64,000 nucleotides of DNA, taken from Shinella daejeonensis (GTDB lineage Bacteria > Pseudomonadota > Alphaproteobacteria > Rhizobiales > Rhizobiaceae). The stretch is from the NCBI RefSeq assembly GCF_024281235.1, contig NZ_JAHWXY010000006.1, positions 113,666 through 177,665 of the forward strand, written 5' to 3'. The notes under the pieces are model-generated. The model was given only the letters and a program-made list of their open reading frames with translations, made no database searches and was not told the origin of the DNA. A program made the position numbers and the translations under genes. Below are positions 33,950 through 41,106 of the stretch, one piece after another; position 1 is the stretch's first letter; each line of letters begins with the position of its first letter.

Positions 33950-34264
33950 ATGACGAAAAGCGAAAGCTGGGAAGCCGTCCAGTTCACGGCACATAATCCC
34001 GACGCCGCGCCCTTCGCCTTCACGGTCAAAGGCCGTGAGCGCTGGGCGCTGGAACGGCTGATGCAGGCCGGAGCAAAGGGCTGCACTCCGATCGATCAAC
34101 CGGGGCCGCGCTGGTCGGCCTATGTCCACGCCCTGCGCGGACTCGGGCTGCTTATCGAGACCGTGCACGAAAAGCATGGTGGGCCGTTCCGGGGCAATCA
34201 TGCCCGCTACGTCCTGCGATCCATTGTGACCGCGAAGCCCGAGGCCGGGAGGGCGACGGCTTGA
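33950..34264 (+). CDS. Winged-helix-like small protein
   Basis: 104 residues. The segment ERWALERLMQAGAKGCTPIDQPGPRWSAYVHALRGLGLLIETV resembles the winged-helix module often found before Toprim primases on rhizobial islands; it is probably DNA-binding. It overlaps the primase start by 4 bp (the primase starts with TTG inside TTGA). A role in replication initiation or regulation is inferred from position. Confidence 0.7.
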   Translation: MTKSESWEAVQFTAHNPDAAPFAFTVKGRERWALERLMQAGAKGCTPIDQPGPRWSAYVHALRGLGLLIETVHEKHGGPFRGNHARYVLRSIVTAKPEAGRATA

Positions 34265-35181
34265 CAGACGCAAAGAGCATCACCCTTTCCCTTCGCGGAA
34301 AATGGTTCGGGCGTTACGGTATTACATGCTGCCCTGCCCATGCGAATACCCGCACCCCCAGCCTCAGCATTGCCGATGGCGAGGGCGGCCGGCTTCTTCT
34401 CCATTGCCATGCCGGTTGTTCCTTCACGGCCATTCTCGACGCCTTGAAGGGGCTGGGGCTGGTCGAAGGCATAAGCCGATATTCCCGGCCATCGGTCGAG
34501 GAACTGGCACGCATCCGGAAGGCCGAGAAAGAGCAGGCCGAGAAGCAAGAGGCGCGTGCGCTGGCCTGCTGGCGTGAGGCGTTGCCGATCTGCGGCACGA
34601 TTGCCGAAACCTATCTGCGCCATCGCGGCATCAGGGCTGAGCTTCCCGACACGCTGCGCTTCCATGCCGATTGCTGGCATCCGACCGGGAAACGCTGGCC
34701 CGCGATGGTGGCGCTGGTCGAGGGTGCGCCGCGCCTCGCCATCCATCGGACCTATTTGCGGTCGGACGGTTTAGGCAAGGCCGAGGTCGAGCCGGCCAAG
34801 GCGATGCTGGGCGCGGTTGCCGGTGGCGCTGTCCGTCTCACGGCCGGCGGCGACAAGCTGGTGGTGTGCGAAGGCATTGAAACCGGCCTGTCTCTGGCGT
34901 CCGGTCTGCTTCGCGGTAATGGCTCTATCTGGGCGGCGCTTTCCACGAGCGGCATGAAAGCGCTGACGCTGCCGGAAGTGGCTGGCGTCCTCACGGTCGC
35001 AACCGATGGCGACGACGCCGGCAAGGATGCCGGGCGCGCGCTGGCGGTCAAGGCGACGAATGCAGGCTGGAAAGTCGGCCTGCTGCCTGCGCCGGGCGGA
35101 CGGGACTGGAATGACGTGCTGGCGGGGATACCGAAGCACCCGCGCGCGTCGATTGTTAGCGTGAAGGGGAAAGCGGCATGA
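34261..35181 (+). CDS. Toprim-domain primase-like protein
   Basis: 306 residues, TTG start overlapping the previous stop. An N-terminal zinc-finger region of the CHC2 type is seen (CCPAHANTRTPSLSI, LHCHAGC, residues 23-53), followed by a Toprim domain: KLVVCEGIETGLSLASGLL with the catalytic Glu and VLTVATDGDDAGKDAGRAL with the DxD metal site. It should prime replication of the excised island. It overlaps the next gene by 4 bp (ATGA), forming a replication operon. Confidence 0.9.
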   Translation: MTDAKSITLSLRGKWFGRYGITCCPAHANTRTPSLSIADGEGGRLLLHCHAGCSFTAILDALKGLGLVEGISRYSRPSVEELARIRKAEKEQAEKQEARALACWREALPICGTIAETYLRHRGIRAELPDTLRFHADCWHPTGKRWPAMVALVEGAPRLAIHRTYLRSDGLGKAEVEPAKAMLGAVAGGAVRLTAGGDKLVVCEGIETGLSLASGLLRGNGSIWAALSTSGMKALTLPEVAGVLTVATDGDDAGKDAGRALAVKATNAGWKVGLLPAPGGRDWNDVLAGIPKHPRASIVSVKGKAA

Positions 35182-36659
35182 GTTCTCCCGATGCGGCATT
35201 GAACGATATGGAAGACATGGAAGGGGTTGAGGGCATCGAGGAAACGCCCTTTGAGCTTGGCGACCATGAGAAGGCCGAGGCGCGGATTGCCGAGCTGGCG
35301 CAGCTTCCCCGCCTGAAATATGAGGTCTGCCGGGAGGCCGAGGCCAAGGCACTGAAAATCCGTGTCTCTGTTCTCGACAGTCTGGTGGAAGCAACCCGGC
35401 CGGATGGCGGAAGCGAGGAAGGCGGCGACCCGTTCGAGGCGGTCGAACCGTGGCCCGATCCGGTTGACGGCGCTGCGCTTCTCGACGCGCTGCAATCGAC
35501 GGTCGAGCGGTTCTGTGTCCTGCCGGAGCATTCCGCGCCGCTCATGGCGGCATGGGTGCTTCATGCCTGGGCGCATGATGTCAGCGACATTTCCCCGATA
35601 CTGGCCTTTGTCTCGCCTGAGAAGCGGTGCGGGAAGACCACGGCCTTGTCGGTCATCTGGGCGCTGGCACCGCGCACCATGCACGCGGTCAATATCAGCA
35701 CGGCCGTCCTGTTCCGTGTGGTCGAGAAGTATATGCCGACCATGCTGATAGACGAGGCCGACACGTTCCTTGAAGCGAACGAGGAACTGCGTGGCGTTCT
35801 CAACGGCGGGCATAACCGCCTGAGCGCCTATGTCTGGCGCACGGTCGGCGACGACCATGAGCCGCGCCAGTTCAAGGTCTGGTCGCCGAAGTGCATCGCC
35901 ATGATTGGCAAGCTACCGGATACGCTGGAAGACCGGGCGCTGGTGGTCCGGCTGCGCAGGAAGCAGGAAGGCGAGAAGGTCGAGCGGTTCCGTGCCGACC
36001 GTCTGAATGAGTTCCTGCATCTGAGGCGAAAGGCTGCACGCTGGGTGGAAGAAAACGCATTCCGCCTTCGCGACATGGATCCGATTATCCCCGATGCGCT
36101 CAATGACCGTGCGCAGGATAATGCTCGCGCCATCTGCGCCATTGCCGATGCTGCTGGTGGTCGGTGGCCGGAATTGATCCGGTCGGCGCTGGTCGGCGCG
36201 GCGGCGGTGCAGGGCGATGATGAGCCTCAATCGGCCGGCGTCCTTCTCCTTCGCGATATTGCCGAGATATTCGAGGCAAGGCAGGCAACGGGAATAAGCT
36301 CGACTGACCTTTGCAGCGCACTATGCGGGCTTGAGGAAAGCCCTTGGCAGGAATGGCGGCGCGGATCACCTATCACCACACGCGGCATTGCGAAGCTGTT
36401 GAAGCCATACAGCATCAACCCTCAACGGGGGCGAGAAGGTAGCTCTTATCGCCGCATGGACTTCGCGGATGCCTTCAATAGGTATCTCTCAGACAGCACT
36501 GAAAAAACTGCCACAAGTGCCCCAAGTGTCACCGGCGTTCTAAGTGCAACAGAAAAGCGCAGTAAAAACAACAACAACGGCACTTGTGGCACTTGTGACG
36601 CTTATTCTGACATGACGGGAGAAACTGTCACCGGTGACAGATGGGAGGGCGAGATATGA
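35178..36659 (+). CDS. DUF3631 AAA-type ATPase/helicase-like protein
   Basis: 493 residues. The DUF3631 core shows a Walker A variant (SPEKRCGKTTALSVIWALA, near residue 147), Walker B (TMLIDEADTFLEANEELRG, near residue 188), and KVWSPKCIAMIGKLPDTLED with sensor residues. The C-terminus (from about residue 400) is linked to a winged-helix-like region (ITTRGIAKLLKPYSI) and a Ser/Thr/Asn-rich tail. It works with the Toprim primase, probably as the replicative helicase of the island. Confidence 0.88.
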   Translation: MSSPDAALNDMEDMEGVEGIEETPFELGDHEKAEARIAELAQLPRLKYEVCREAEAKALKIRVSVLDSLVEATRPDGGSEEGGDPFEAVEPWPDPVDGAALLDALQSTVERFCVLPEHSAPLMAAWVLHAWAHDVSDISPILAFVSPEKRCGKTTALSVIWALAPRTMHAVNISTAVLFRVVEKYMPTMLIDEADTFLEANEELRGVLNGGHNRLSAYVWRTVGDDHEPRQFKVWSPKCIAMIGKLPDTLEDRALVVRLRRKQEGEKVERFRADRLNEFLHLRRKAARWVEENAFRLRDMDPIIPDALNDRAQDNARAICAIADAAGGRWPELIRSALVGAAAVQGDDEPQSAGVLLLRDIAEIFEARQATGISSTDLCSALCGLEESPWQEWRRGSPITTRGIAKLLKPYSINPQRGREGSSYRRMDFADAFNRYLSDSTEKTATSAPSVTGVLSATEKRSKNNNNGTCGTCDAYSDMTGETVTGDRWEGEI

Positions 36660-37135
36660 GCGCCGCCGTCGATCTGGTGAAGGCGCTCGCATCGGATGGC
36701 GTCGAGTTCTCGACCGATGGCGAGCGCATCCGCTGGCGCAATGGTGACGGCAAGGTGACGCCGGAAATCGTCGCCGCGCTGGCCGCTGAAAAAGGGACCG
36801 TCATCGACTTCCTGACTGGCAAGGCGGCGGAAGATGCGCCGGCCAAATCCGCCAACTTGGAGGATATGAAGCGCGACCTTCGCCGCGACCTAAAACTTGA
36901 TCCGGTCGCCCGACCCAATGATGCCGACCGATATGCGGATACCCTTCGCCTTCACGGTCCCATGACATACGGCATGGCAATGCGGGTGCTGCGCTGGGGC
37001 GGTACGCGGGCGGCACAGGCAGAAGCGTCGCTGCAAGATGCCGGACGTATCACCTTCAACAAGCTGGGACGCGCCGTGCTGGTCGAGGATGGCGACGTTC
37101 AGTGCGGGACGCCAAGTCCTAATCGGGAGGCTTGA
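36656..37135 (+). CDS. Hypothetical protein with TubC-like N-terminal region
   Basis: 159 residues from the ATG at 36656, overlapping the ATPase stop (ATGA). The first 50 residues (VDLVKALASDGVEFSTDGERI, then VTPEIVAALAAEKGTVIDFL) resemble the TubC N-terminal docking fold that is commonly found on phage and island proteins next to primases. The C-terminal half (PMTYGMAMRVLRWGGTRAAQ) looks like a winged helix. It is part of the replication operon; the function is unknown. Confidence 0.65.
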   Translation: MSAAVDLVKALASDGVEFSTDGERIRWRNGDGKVTPEIVAALAAEKGTVIDFLTGKAAEDAPAKSANLEDMKRDLRRDLKLDPVARPNDADRYADTLRLHGPMTYGMAMRVLRWGGTRAAQAEASLQDAGRITFNKLGRAVLVEDGDVQCGTPSPNREA

Positions 37136-37216
37136 ACGAACTGGCAGACGGCCCATTCTATGTGCTACGGACAATACAAGATGAGTTCGGCTTGTTCTGG
37201 ACCGAAAGAGTGCGCA

Positions 37217-37909
37217 ATGGATGGATTAATCGGTGTAGGGCTATACACTCCAGCGGAAGCTGGACGGCTTCTGCGCATCCCCGCCGCGAAGATTTCACGC
37301 TGGTTGCGCGGACATGAAGCCGGTGGAAAACGATATGATCCATTGTGGGAACCGGAGGTCGGCTTGGGTGACGACCGCGTGTTCCTGGGTTTCCGCGACC
37401 TTATGGAAGTTCGTGTCGCCGACGCCTTTATCAAGAATGGTGTATCGGCAATCCGCGTTCGTGCCGCCATCCAATTGGCGCGTGAAATTATCGAGCAGGA
37501 CCATCCGCTTTCTACCAACCGTTTTATGACGGCAGGGCGGGAAATCTTTCTTCAGGTTATCGAGACCGACGAGGATGGGAACCAGCGCGAACGGTTGCTC
37601 AACCTGTTTCGCAGGCAGTACGAGTTCAAGGGTATTCTTGAGCCGATATTGCGTTCCGTCGATTTTGGGGAGGATGGAAGCCCCAGATTGTGGTGGCCTG
37701 CTGGTCGCCGCACGAACATCGTCGTTGATCCGTCGCGTGCCTTCGGTGCGCCCATAGACGGAGAGACGAGCGTGCCAACATCCGTGCTCGCTGCCGCTGC
37801 TGATGGCCTTGGTGTGGCCGAAGCCGCCCACGCATATGACGTGCCGGTGACGGCTGTGCGTCGGGCTGTGGACTTCGAGGCCGGCATGGAGCAGCGATTG
37901 GCAGCGTGA
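37217..37909 (+). CDS. VapB45-like antitoxin with DUF433 region
   Basis: 230 residues from the ATG at 37217; the frame stays open to 37160. An N-terminal MerR-like helix-turn-helix (LYTPAEAGRLLRIPAAKISR) is followed by a middle region (FRDLMEVRVADAFIKNGVSA) and a C-terminal DUF433 motif (SVPTSVLAAAADGLGVAEAA, then AYDVPVTAVRRAVDFE). This is the arrangement of VapB45 antitoxins. It overlaps the PIN-like toxin gene by 4 bp (ATGA). It should bind the toxin and repress the operon. Confidence 0.85.
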   Translation: MDGLIGVGLYTPAEAGRLLRIPAAKISRWLRGHEAGGKRYDPLWEPEVGLGDDRVFLGFRDLMEVRVADAFIKNGVSAIRVRAAIQLAREIIEQDHPLSTNRFMTAGREIFLQVIETDEDGNQRERLLNLFRRQYEFKGILEPILRSVDFGEDGSPRLWWPAGRRTNIVVDPSRAFGAPIDGETSVPTSVLAAAADGLGVAEAAHAYDVPVTAVRRAVDFEAGMEQRLAA

Positions 37910-38325
37910 AGGTTTTCTTCGACAACTGCACCCCGCCAGTTTTCGCATCGACCTTGCATGGCTTCATCCAACATGAAGGCCACGCCGCGTTTCATATTCG
38001 TGATATTCCCGGCTTGCCGAAGGGGCGGCATTCCGCTGATCTGGAATGGATTGATCTGCTACGGCAAACGCCTGAAAGGTGGATGTTCATCACTGGCGAT
38101 AGGCGACTGGTGAAAAATCCGGCCGAACGCGCTGCGTTGAGGTCTGCCGGCCTTCACGGGTTCATTCTGGCATCCGGTTATCAGAAAACGTCGCTCAATC
38201 AGATTGCCTCATTGTTGATCTGGAAATGGCCGGACCTATTGCGGGTGACGGACTTGCTGAGCGCGCCAACCATGCACGAAATTGCGATACAGCGGGGCGC
38301 GAAGTTGCGCCCTTTGCCGTTTTAA
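37906..38325 (+). CDS. PIN-like toxin, VapC45 type
   Basis: 139 residues. MKVFFDNCTP at the N-terminus places the first metal-binding Asp at residue 6; DLEWIDLLRQ and FITGDRRLVKNPAERAAL supply the other acidic residues of a PIN-like nuclease domain. It probably cleaves RNA when free of its antitoxin. It is preceded by its DUF433 antitoxin and ends overlapping by 4 bp, tail to tail, with the HIRAN gene. Confidence 0.85.
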   Translation: MKVFFDNCTPPVFASTLHGFIQHEGHAAFHIRDIPGLPKGRHSADLEWIDLLRQTPERWMFITGDRRLVKNPAERAALRSAGLHGFILASGYQKTSLNQIASLLIWKWPDLLRVTDLLSAPTMHEIAIQRGAKLRPLPF

Positions 38326-39242
38326 CGCTTGAACGCCACGCCCGGTCCGCCTACCGTCGCGTTCAGCTTATTCGCTCGCTCGACAAGTTCGCCATAGCGC
38401 TTGCCTCGACCTTCCGCGAAGTGGCGGCACCATGCGGCCAGAAACTCACGTTCTCTGTCCCTCATCTTTGCCTTGCTGAGAATGACCGCGATGCGCCACG
38501 GATAGTAAGGCGCTGGCACCTCGCCTGTCTCGAAATATGATCTGCACGCCTTGTCCACAATATCGAGCTGCGCCGAAAGGTCATTGTCGATCGATTGCAA
38601 GTGAGCGCGGAAATCGCCTTCGGGCTGATTGAGGAAGGCGGGCGCACCGGATGCCTGCCCATAAGTCTCCCCGGTTTCCATCATCCTCGATACCGTCTTT
38701 CGGCTCTGCGCCTTTCTCAATTTCTCGAGCTGTTGCGGCGTGACTATCGCCTCGCCCTTCAAGAACGTGGTGAGCGTGTCCAGCCGAGCCAAGGCGGCTG
38801 CATCGTCCGCGCTTGATTCGGCGGGGCTGACGACTTTCGGCGGCGGCGGTGGATTGAAGGTCGGGTATAGGTGTTTCGGCCCGATAATCTGGATCTCGAT
38901 TTCCACGAAACCATCGGTGCCCAGGTACGTCTTCATGAGCCTCGGGCGCACGCTGTCCGCAAGGCCGAGCCGCACCAGCTTTACGGCATCCTCTGCCGGC
39001 ACATAGCCGAGCATCTTTTCCTTCCGCGAGAACCATCCTTTCCATGAGCCCATGATGCGGATTGCATTCGGGTCATGGCGGTTGTTCGGCTCCCGCTCAA
39101 AGGCCACCTGCTTGCCCGAGCCTTTGCAGAACGCGGCGGCATCGGCCTTCCGCATCGTTACCCCCATGACCGGCACGCGGTCCCGGTAGATGCGAAAGCC
39201 GTCCGGTATTGGATATTCGTCAAGATGGTATTGCTTGTGCAT
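38322..39242 (-). CDS. HIRAN-domain protein
   Basis: 306 residues. A HIRAN domain covers about residues 24-110: FRIYRDRVPVMGVTMRKADA, EREPNNRHDPNAIRIMG with the hallmark E-x-x-N-x-x-D-x-N-A core, and MLGYVPAEDAVKLVRLG. HIRAN domains recognise 3' DNA ends or stalled forks and usually occur in SNF2 helicases; here no helicase is attached. The C-terminal part is helical and includes DREREFLAAWCRHFAEGRGKRY. It lies in the accessory part of the island. It may be a DNA repair or anti-restriction factor, but the role is not evident. Confidence 0.8.
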   Translation of the reverse strand: MHKQYHLDEYPIPDGFRIYRDRVPVMGVTMRKADAAAFCKGSGKQVAFEREPNNRHDPNAIRIMGSWKGWFSRKEKMLGYVPAEDAVKLVRLGLADSVRPRLMKTYLGTDGFVEIEIQIIGPKHLYPTFNPPPPPKVVSPAESSADDAAALARLDTLTTFLKGEAIVTPQQLEKLRKAQSRKTVSRMMETGETYGQASGAPAFLNQPEGDFRAHLQSIDNDLSAQLDIVDKACRSYFETGEVPAPYYPWRIAVILSKAKMRDREREFLAAWCRHFAEGRGKRYGELVERANKLNATVGGPGVAFKR

Positions 39243-39293
39243 GCCTCGCCCCCCGCGCTGATTTCCGCAGCGTTGTGGAGACGAGGAGCAGAG

Positions 39294-39734
39294 TCAACGA
39301 GCTATCGCGCTGATCAAGACGCGGGCGGCGCAGGTGAGCCACGCAAAGACGGGAAATATACTCAAGACCCCAATCGCAAATGACCAGATACCAAGCCATG
39401 CGGGGATGCGGACAGCGGGGTCTGTTGCGTTGAGATACCAGCACAATTGCTGGTGCCAGGGCGCAAGGGCAACAGAGATTTCCGCCTGCTTTCCCGGCTC
39501 AAGCCCCAACTTGTCGCGAAGGTCGATGTCCATCTGGATCACGTCTTCACTTTCCTCATGACCCAATGCCGACACGAGCGCGCGTCTTGTCCCATGCTGC
39601 AGTTTGAGGATGACGAAGCGCCTCTTCCCTAGCCGTCGCTTCCAGTGAAGGCGAACCCTGTCCTTACCGATATCCTCAAAGGGTGCCTTAGCAATTGTGA
39701 ACTGGTCAGTGGCGACCTTTCCAGTCATGGGCAT
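39294..39734 (-). CDS. Hypothetical protein with C-terminal membrane helix
   Basis: 146 residues. The N-terminal two thirds are soluble (PFEDIGKDRVRLHWKRRLGKRRF, LKLQHGTRRALVSALGHEESEDVI) and the C-terminus carries a hydrophobic segment (WLGIWSFAIGVLSIFPVFAW), so it may be tail-anchored. The mid-part ITVSDIL-like stretch and DLRDKLGLEPGKQAEISVA resemble small proteins of unknown function. The start overlaps the end of the XRE repressor gene by 10 bp, so both are likely co-transcribed. No family is recognised. Confidence 0.65.
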   Translation of the reverse strand: MPMTGKVATDQFTIAKAPFEDIGKDRVRLHWKRRLGKRRFVILKLQHGTRRALVSALGHEESEDVIQMDIDLRDKLGLEPGKQAEISVALAPWHQQLCWYLNATDPAVRIPAWLGIWSFAIGVLSIFPVFAWLTCAARVLISAIAR

Positions 39735-39970
39735 TTGCCCTTCAAGGCCACGCCCGGGCCGGCTGCCACCTGTCCATCTTCAAGGAACTGGACGCCCTGC
39801 GCCTGTAGCGCTGCTTTCACCTTCTCCACCGTGTCTTGAGACACAAGGCCGGCATGGTCGGGTTTCCCTTCGATCCGCCGTAGCGTGATGAGCGGGACAC
39901 CCGCCCTCTCGCACAATTCCGCCTGCGTCATGCCGAGCAAATCCCGGCCCGCCTTGATAAGCATTTTCAT
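39725..39970 (-). CDS. XRE-family repressor
   Basis: 81 residues: MKMLIKAGRDLLGMTQAELC, then ERAGVPLITLRRIEGKPDHAG, a compact Cro/CI helix-turn-helix, with a C-terminal tail VKAALQAQGVQFLEDGQVA. It is transcribed leftward from an intergenic region that contains two copies of a TGATAA-N4-TTATCA dyad, its likely operators. It probably represses its own operon and the divergent genes at 40088 and may hold the island in the integrated state. Confidence 0.9.
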   Translation of the reverse strand: MKMLIKAGRDLLGMTQAELCERAGVPLITLRRIEGKPDHAGLVSQDTVEKVKAALQAQGVQFLEDGQVAAGPGVALKGKCP

Positions 39971-39981
39971 CCTCTGCCCTC

Positions 39982-39997
39982 TGATAACTTTTTATCA
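39982..39997. promoter_or_regulatory. Operator-like dyad 1
   Basis: TGATAACTTTTTATCA: TGATAA-CTTT-TTATCA, perfect 6-bp arms with a 4-bp spacer, just upstream of the XRE start. It matches dyad 2 in arm sequence and spacing. Confidence 0.8.
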
Positions 39998-40027
39998 CTG
40001 ATGCACTTGCTATCAGTCATTGTCTAG

Positions 40028-40043
40028 TGATAAGTAGTTATCA
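40028..40043. promoter_or_regulatory. Operator-like dyad 2
   Basis: TGATAAGTAGTTATCA: TGATAA-GTAG-TTATCA, perfect arms identical to dyad 1; centres are 46 bp apart. A partial arm (CTATCA) lies between them, and GATAAC follows at 40048. The pair lies in the divergent promoter region of the XRE gene and the 40088 operon. Confidence 0.8.
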
Positions 40044-40087
40044 GTTCGATAACGAGCGAAACAAAATCGAAATCGGAGAGATGACCA

Positions 40088-40456
40088 ATGCCGAACAACA
40101 GCGTTCCGGCCGCTGGCGAAGCCATGCCTGAAGTTAACCGCTCAAGACGCCCTTTCGCTGATCCGCCGCCCCTTCCGCATCTCGAATATCGAGCCCGCGC
40201 TAATCAGCAAGCACATCATAGTGAGGCCACCGCAATGCCCGTTGTTCAAATCACCGAGGATCAAGTTGCCCTGTCGCATGACGTGGTATCGCTCCTGTCC
40301 GTCTGCACCTATGTGGCCGAGCGGATGGCCGAGGATGACGACAAGGACATGGTGGACGACCTGGCCCGCTGCCTCGTCTGCGCACACTCATGGGCGAAGC
40401 AGGTGCATGAAGACCTGAGTGGGCAGTACCGTATCAACCAGAGGGCACGGGCATGA
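40088..40456 (+). CDS. Small hypothetical protein of the island
   Basis: 122 residues with a GGAGAG ribosome site before the ATG. The first 50 residues are proline/alanine-rich and low in homology; the C-terminal 70 (VVQITEDQVALSHDVVSLLS then DDLARCLVCAHSWAKQV) are helical and contain two cysteines. No family is recognised. It is divergent from the XRE repressor and translationally coupled (ATGA) to the GcrA-like gene, so it is probably derepressed with it. Confidence 0.6.
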   Translation: MPNNSVPAAGEAMPEVNRSRRPFADPPPLPHLEYRARANQQAHHSEATAMPVVQITEDQVALSHDVVSLLSVCTYVAERMAEDDDKDMVDDLARCLVCAHSWAKQVHEDLSGQYRINQRARA

Positions 40457-40656
40457 TGCACCAGCCTTCCCCTTCTCGATCTGCCATGCCTCTTGCCGAT
40501 CTGTCACGCTACGCCTGCCGGTGGCCGGTGAACGATGCCAAGCCGGCCGAGCTGCACCTGTTCTGTGGTCAGCGAACCGAAGGGACAAAGCCATATTGCA
40601 AGGCGCATTGCCTGCTGGCCTACCGCAAGCGTGGAGCCGAAACCGATGCGGCGTGA
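40453..40656 (+). CDS. Small GcrA-like zinc-motif protein
   Basis: 67 residues. The C-terminal 40 residues, CRWPVNDAKPAELHLFCGQR followed by YCKAHCLLAYRKR, match the C-terminal region of GcrA cell-cycle regulators (C-WP, C-G, YC--H--LAY pattern). The N-terminal GcrA helix-turn-helix is missing. GcrA works with sigma70 and methylated promoters in alphaproteobacteria, so a truncated copy on an island could act as a decoy or modulator. It is coupled to the upstream gene by an ATGA overlap. Confidence 0.72.
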   Translation: MMHQPSPSRSAMPLADLSRYACRWPVNDAKPAELHLFCGQRTEGTKPYCKAHCLLAYRKRGAETDAA

Positions 40657-40899
40657 CCCCATACCCCCGGGGGGTGGTTCCAGACTTTTGCGACCGCTCG
40701 GGGACCGGCGCGGGGAGCATCACGCAAGATATGACCGAATTGGGATTTTTTTGTCTGGCGCTGAAATCAGACCGGCATTCGTCCTGCGCCGTCCAGCGAG
40801 ATTTGCCACCTTCCGAAACGCATTGGGGGAACTATTGGGGGAAGGCGAAAAGAAACGCTCGAAAAAGCGTATTTCCATCAGCTATTTAACGAAAGGAAG
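40657..40899. other. Right end of the island, non-coding
   Basis: 243 bp with no gene. It contains CGTCCAGCG at 40790-40798 and two copies of ATTGGGGGAA at 40822-40831 and 40834-40843. CGTCCAGCG (32130-32138) and ATTGGGGGAA (32172-32181) also occur near the left end, in the same orientation. These are candidate arm-type sites for the tyrosine integrase. Confidence 0.45.
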
Positions 40900-40913
40900 T
40901 GGCGCACCCGAAA
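40900..40913. repeat. Right attachment site of the tyrosine-integrase island
   Basis: TGGCGCACCCGAAA, the plus-strand copy of the tRNA-Arg 3' end including CCA, matched exactly by 32040-32053. The integrated island lies between the two, about 8.86 kb. Confidence 0.8.
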
Positions 40914-40976
40914 GGATTCGAACCTCTGACCCCCAGATTCGTAGTCTGGTGCTCTATCCAGCTGAGCTACGGGTGC
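40900..40976 (-). tRNA. tRNA-Arg (anticodon ACG)
   Basis: 77 nt with a full cloverleaf: acceptor GCACCCG/CGGGTGC, D-arm GCTC...GAGC, anticodon stem CCAGA/TCTGG with loop CTACGAA (anticodon ACG), T-loop TTCGAAT, encoded CCA. It is transcribed leftward. Its 3' end is the attachment site of the adjacent island, and the gene is intact. Confidence 0.97.
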
Positions 40977-41106
40977 GCTGGCAGCGCTGGGCGTGGTGTC
41001 CGGCTGCGAGGCGATCTCCTAAAGCGTCGGCGGCGGCATTGCAAGCGCAATTCGGCGAAAAGCGCAATTTTTTCGTTCCCGGAGAGAATTCCTCCGGCGT
41101 TGCGGC

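Noticed and set aside
40660..40700. GC-rich palindrome TACCCCCGGGGGGTGG as an attachment site
   Set aside because: It has no partner copy near the left end of the island. The tRNA repeat explains the border better.
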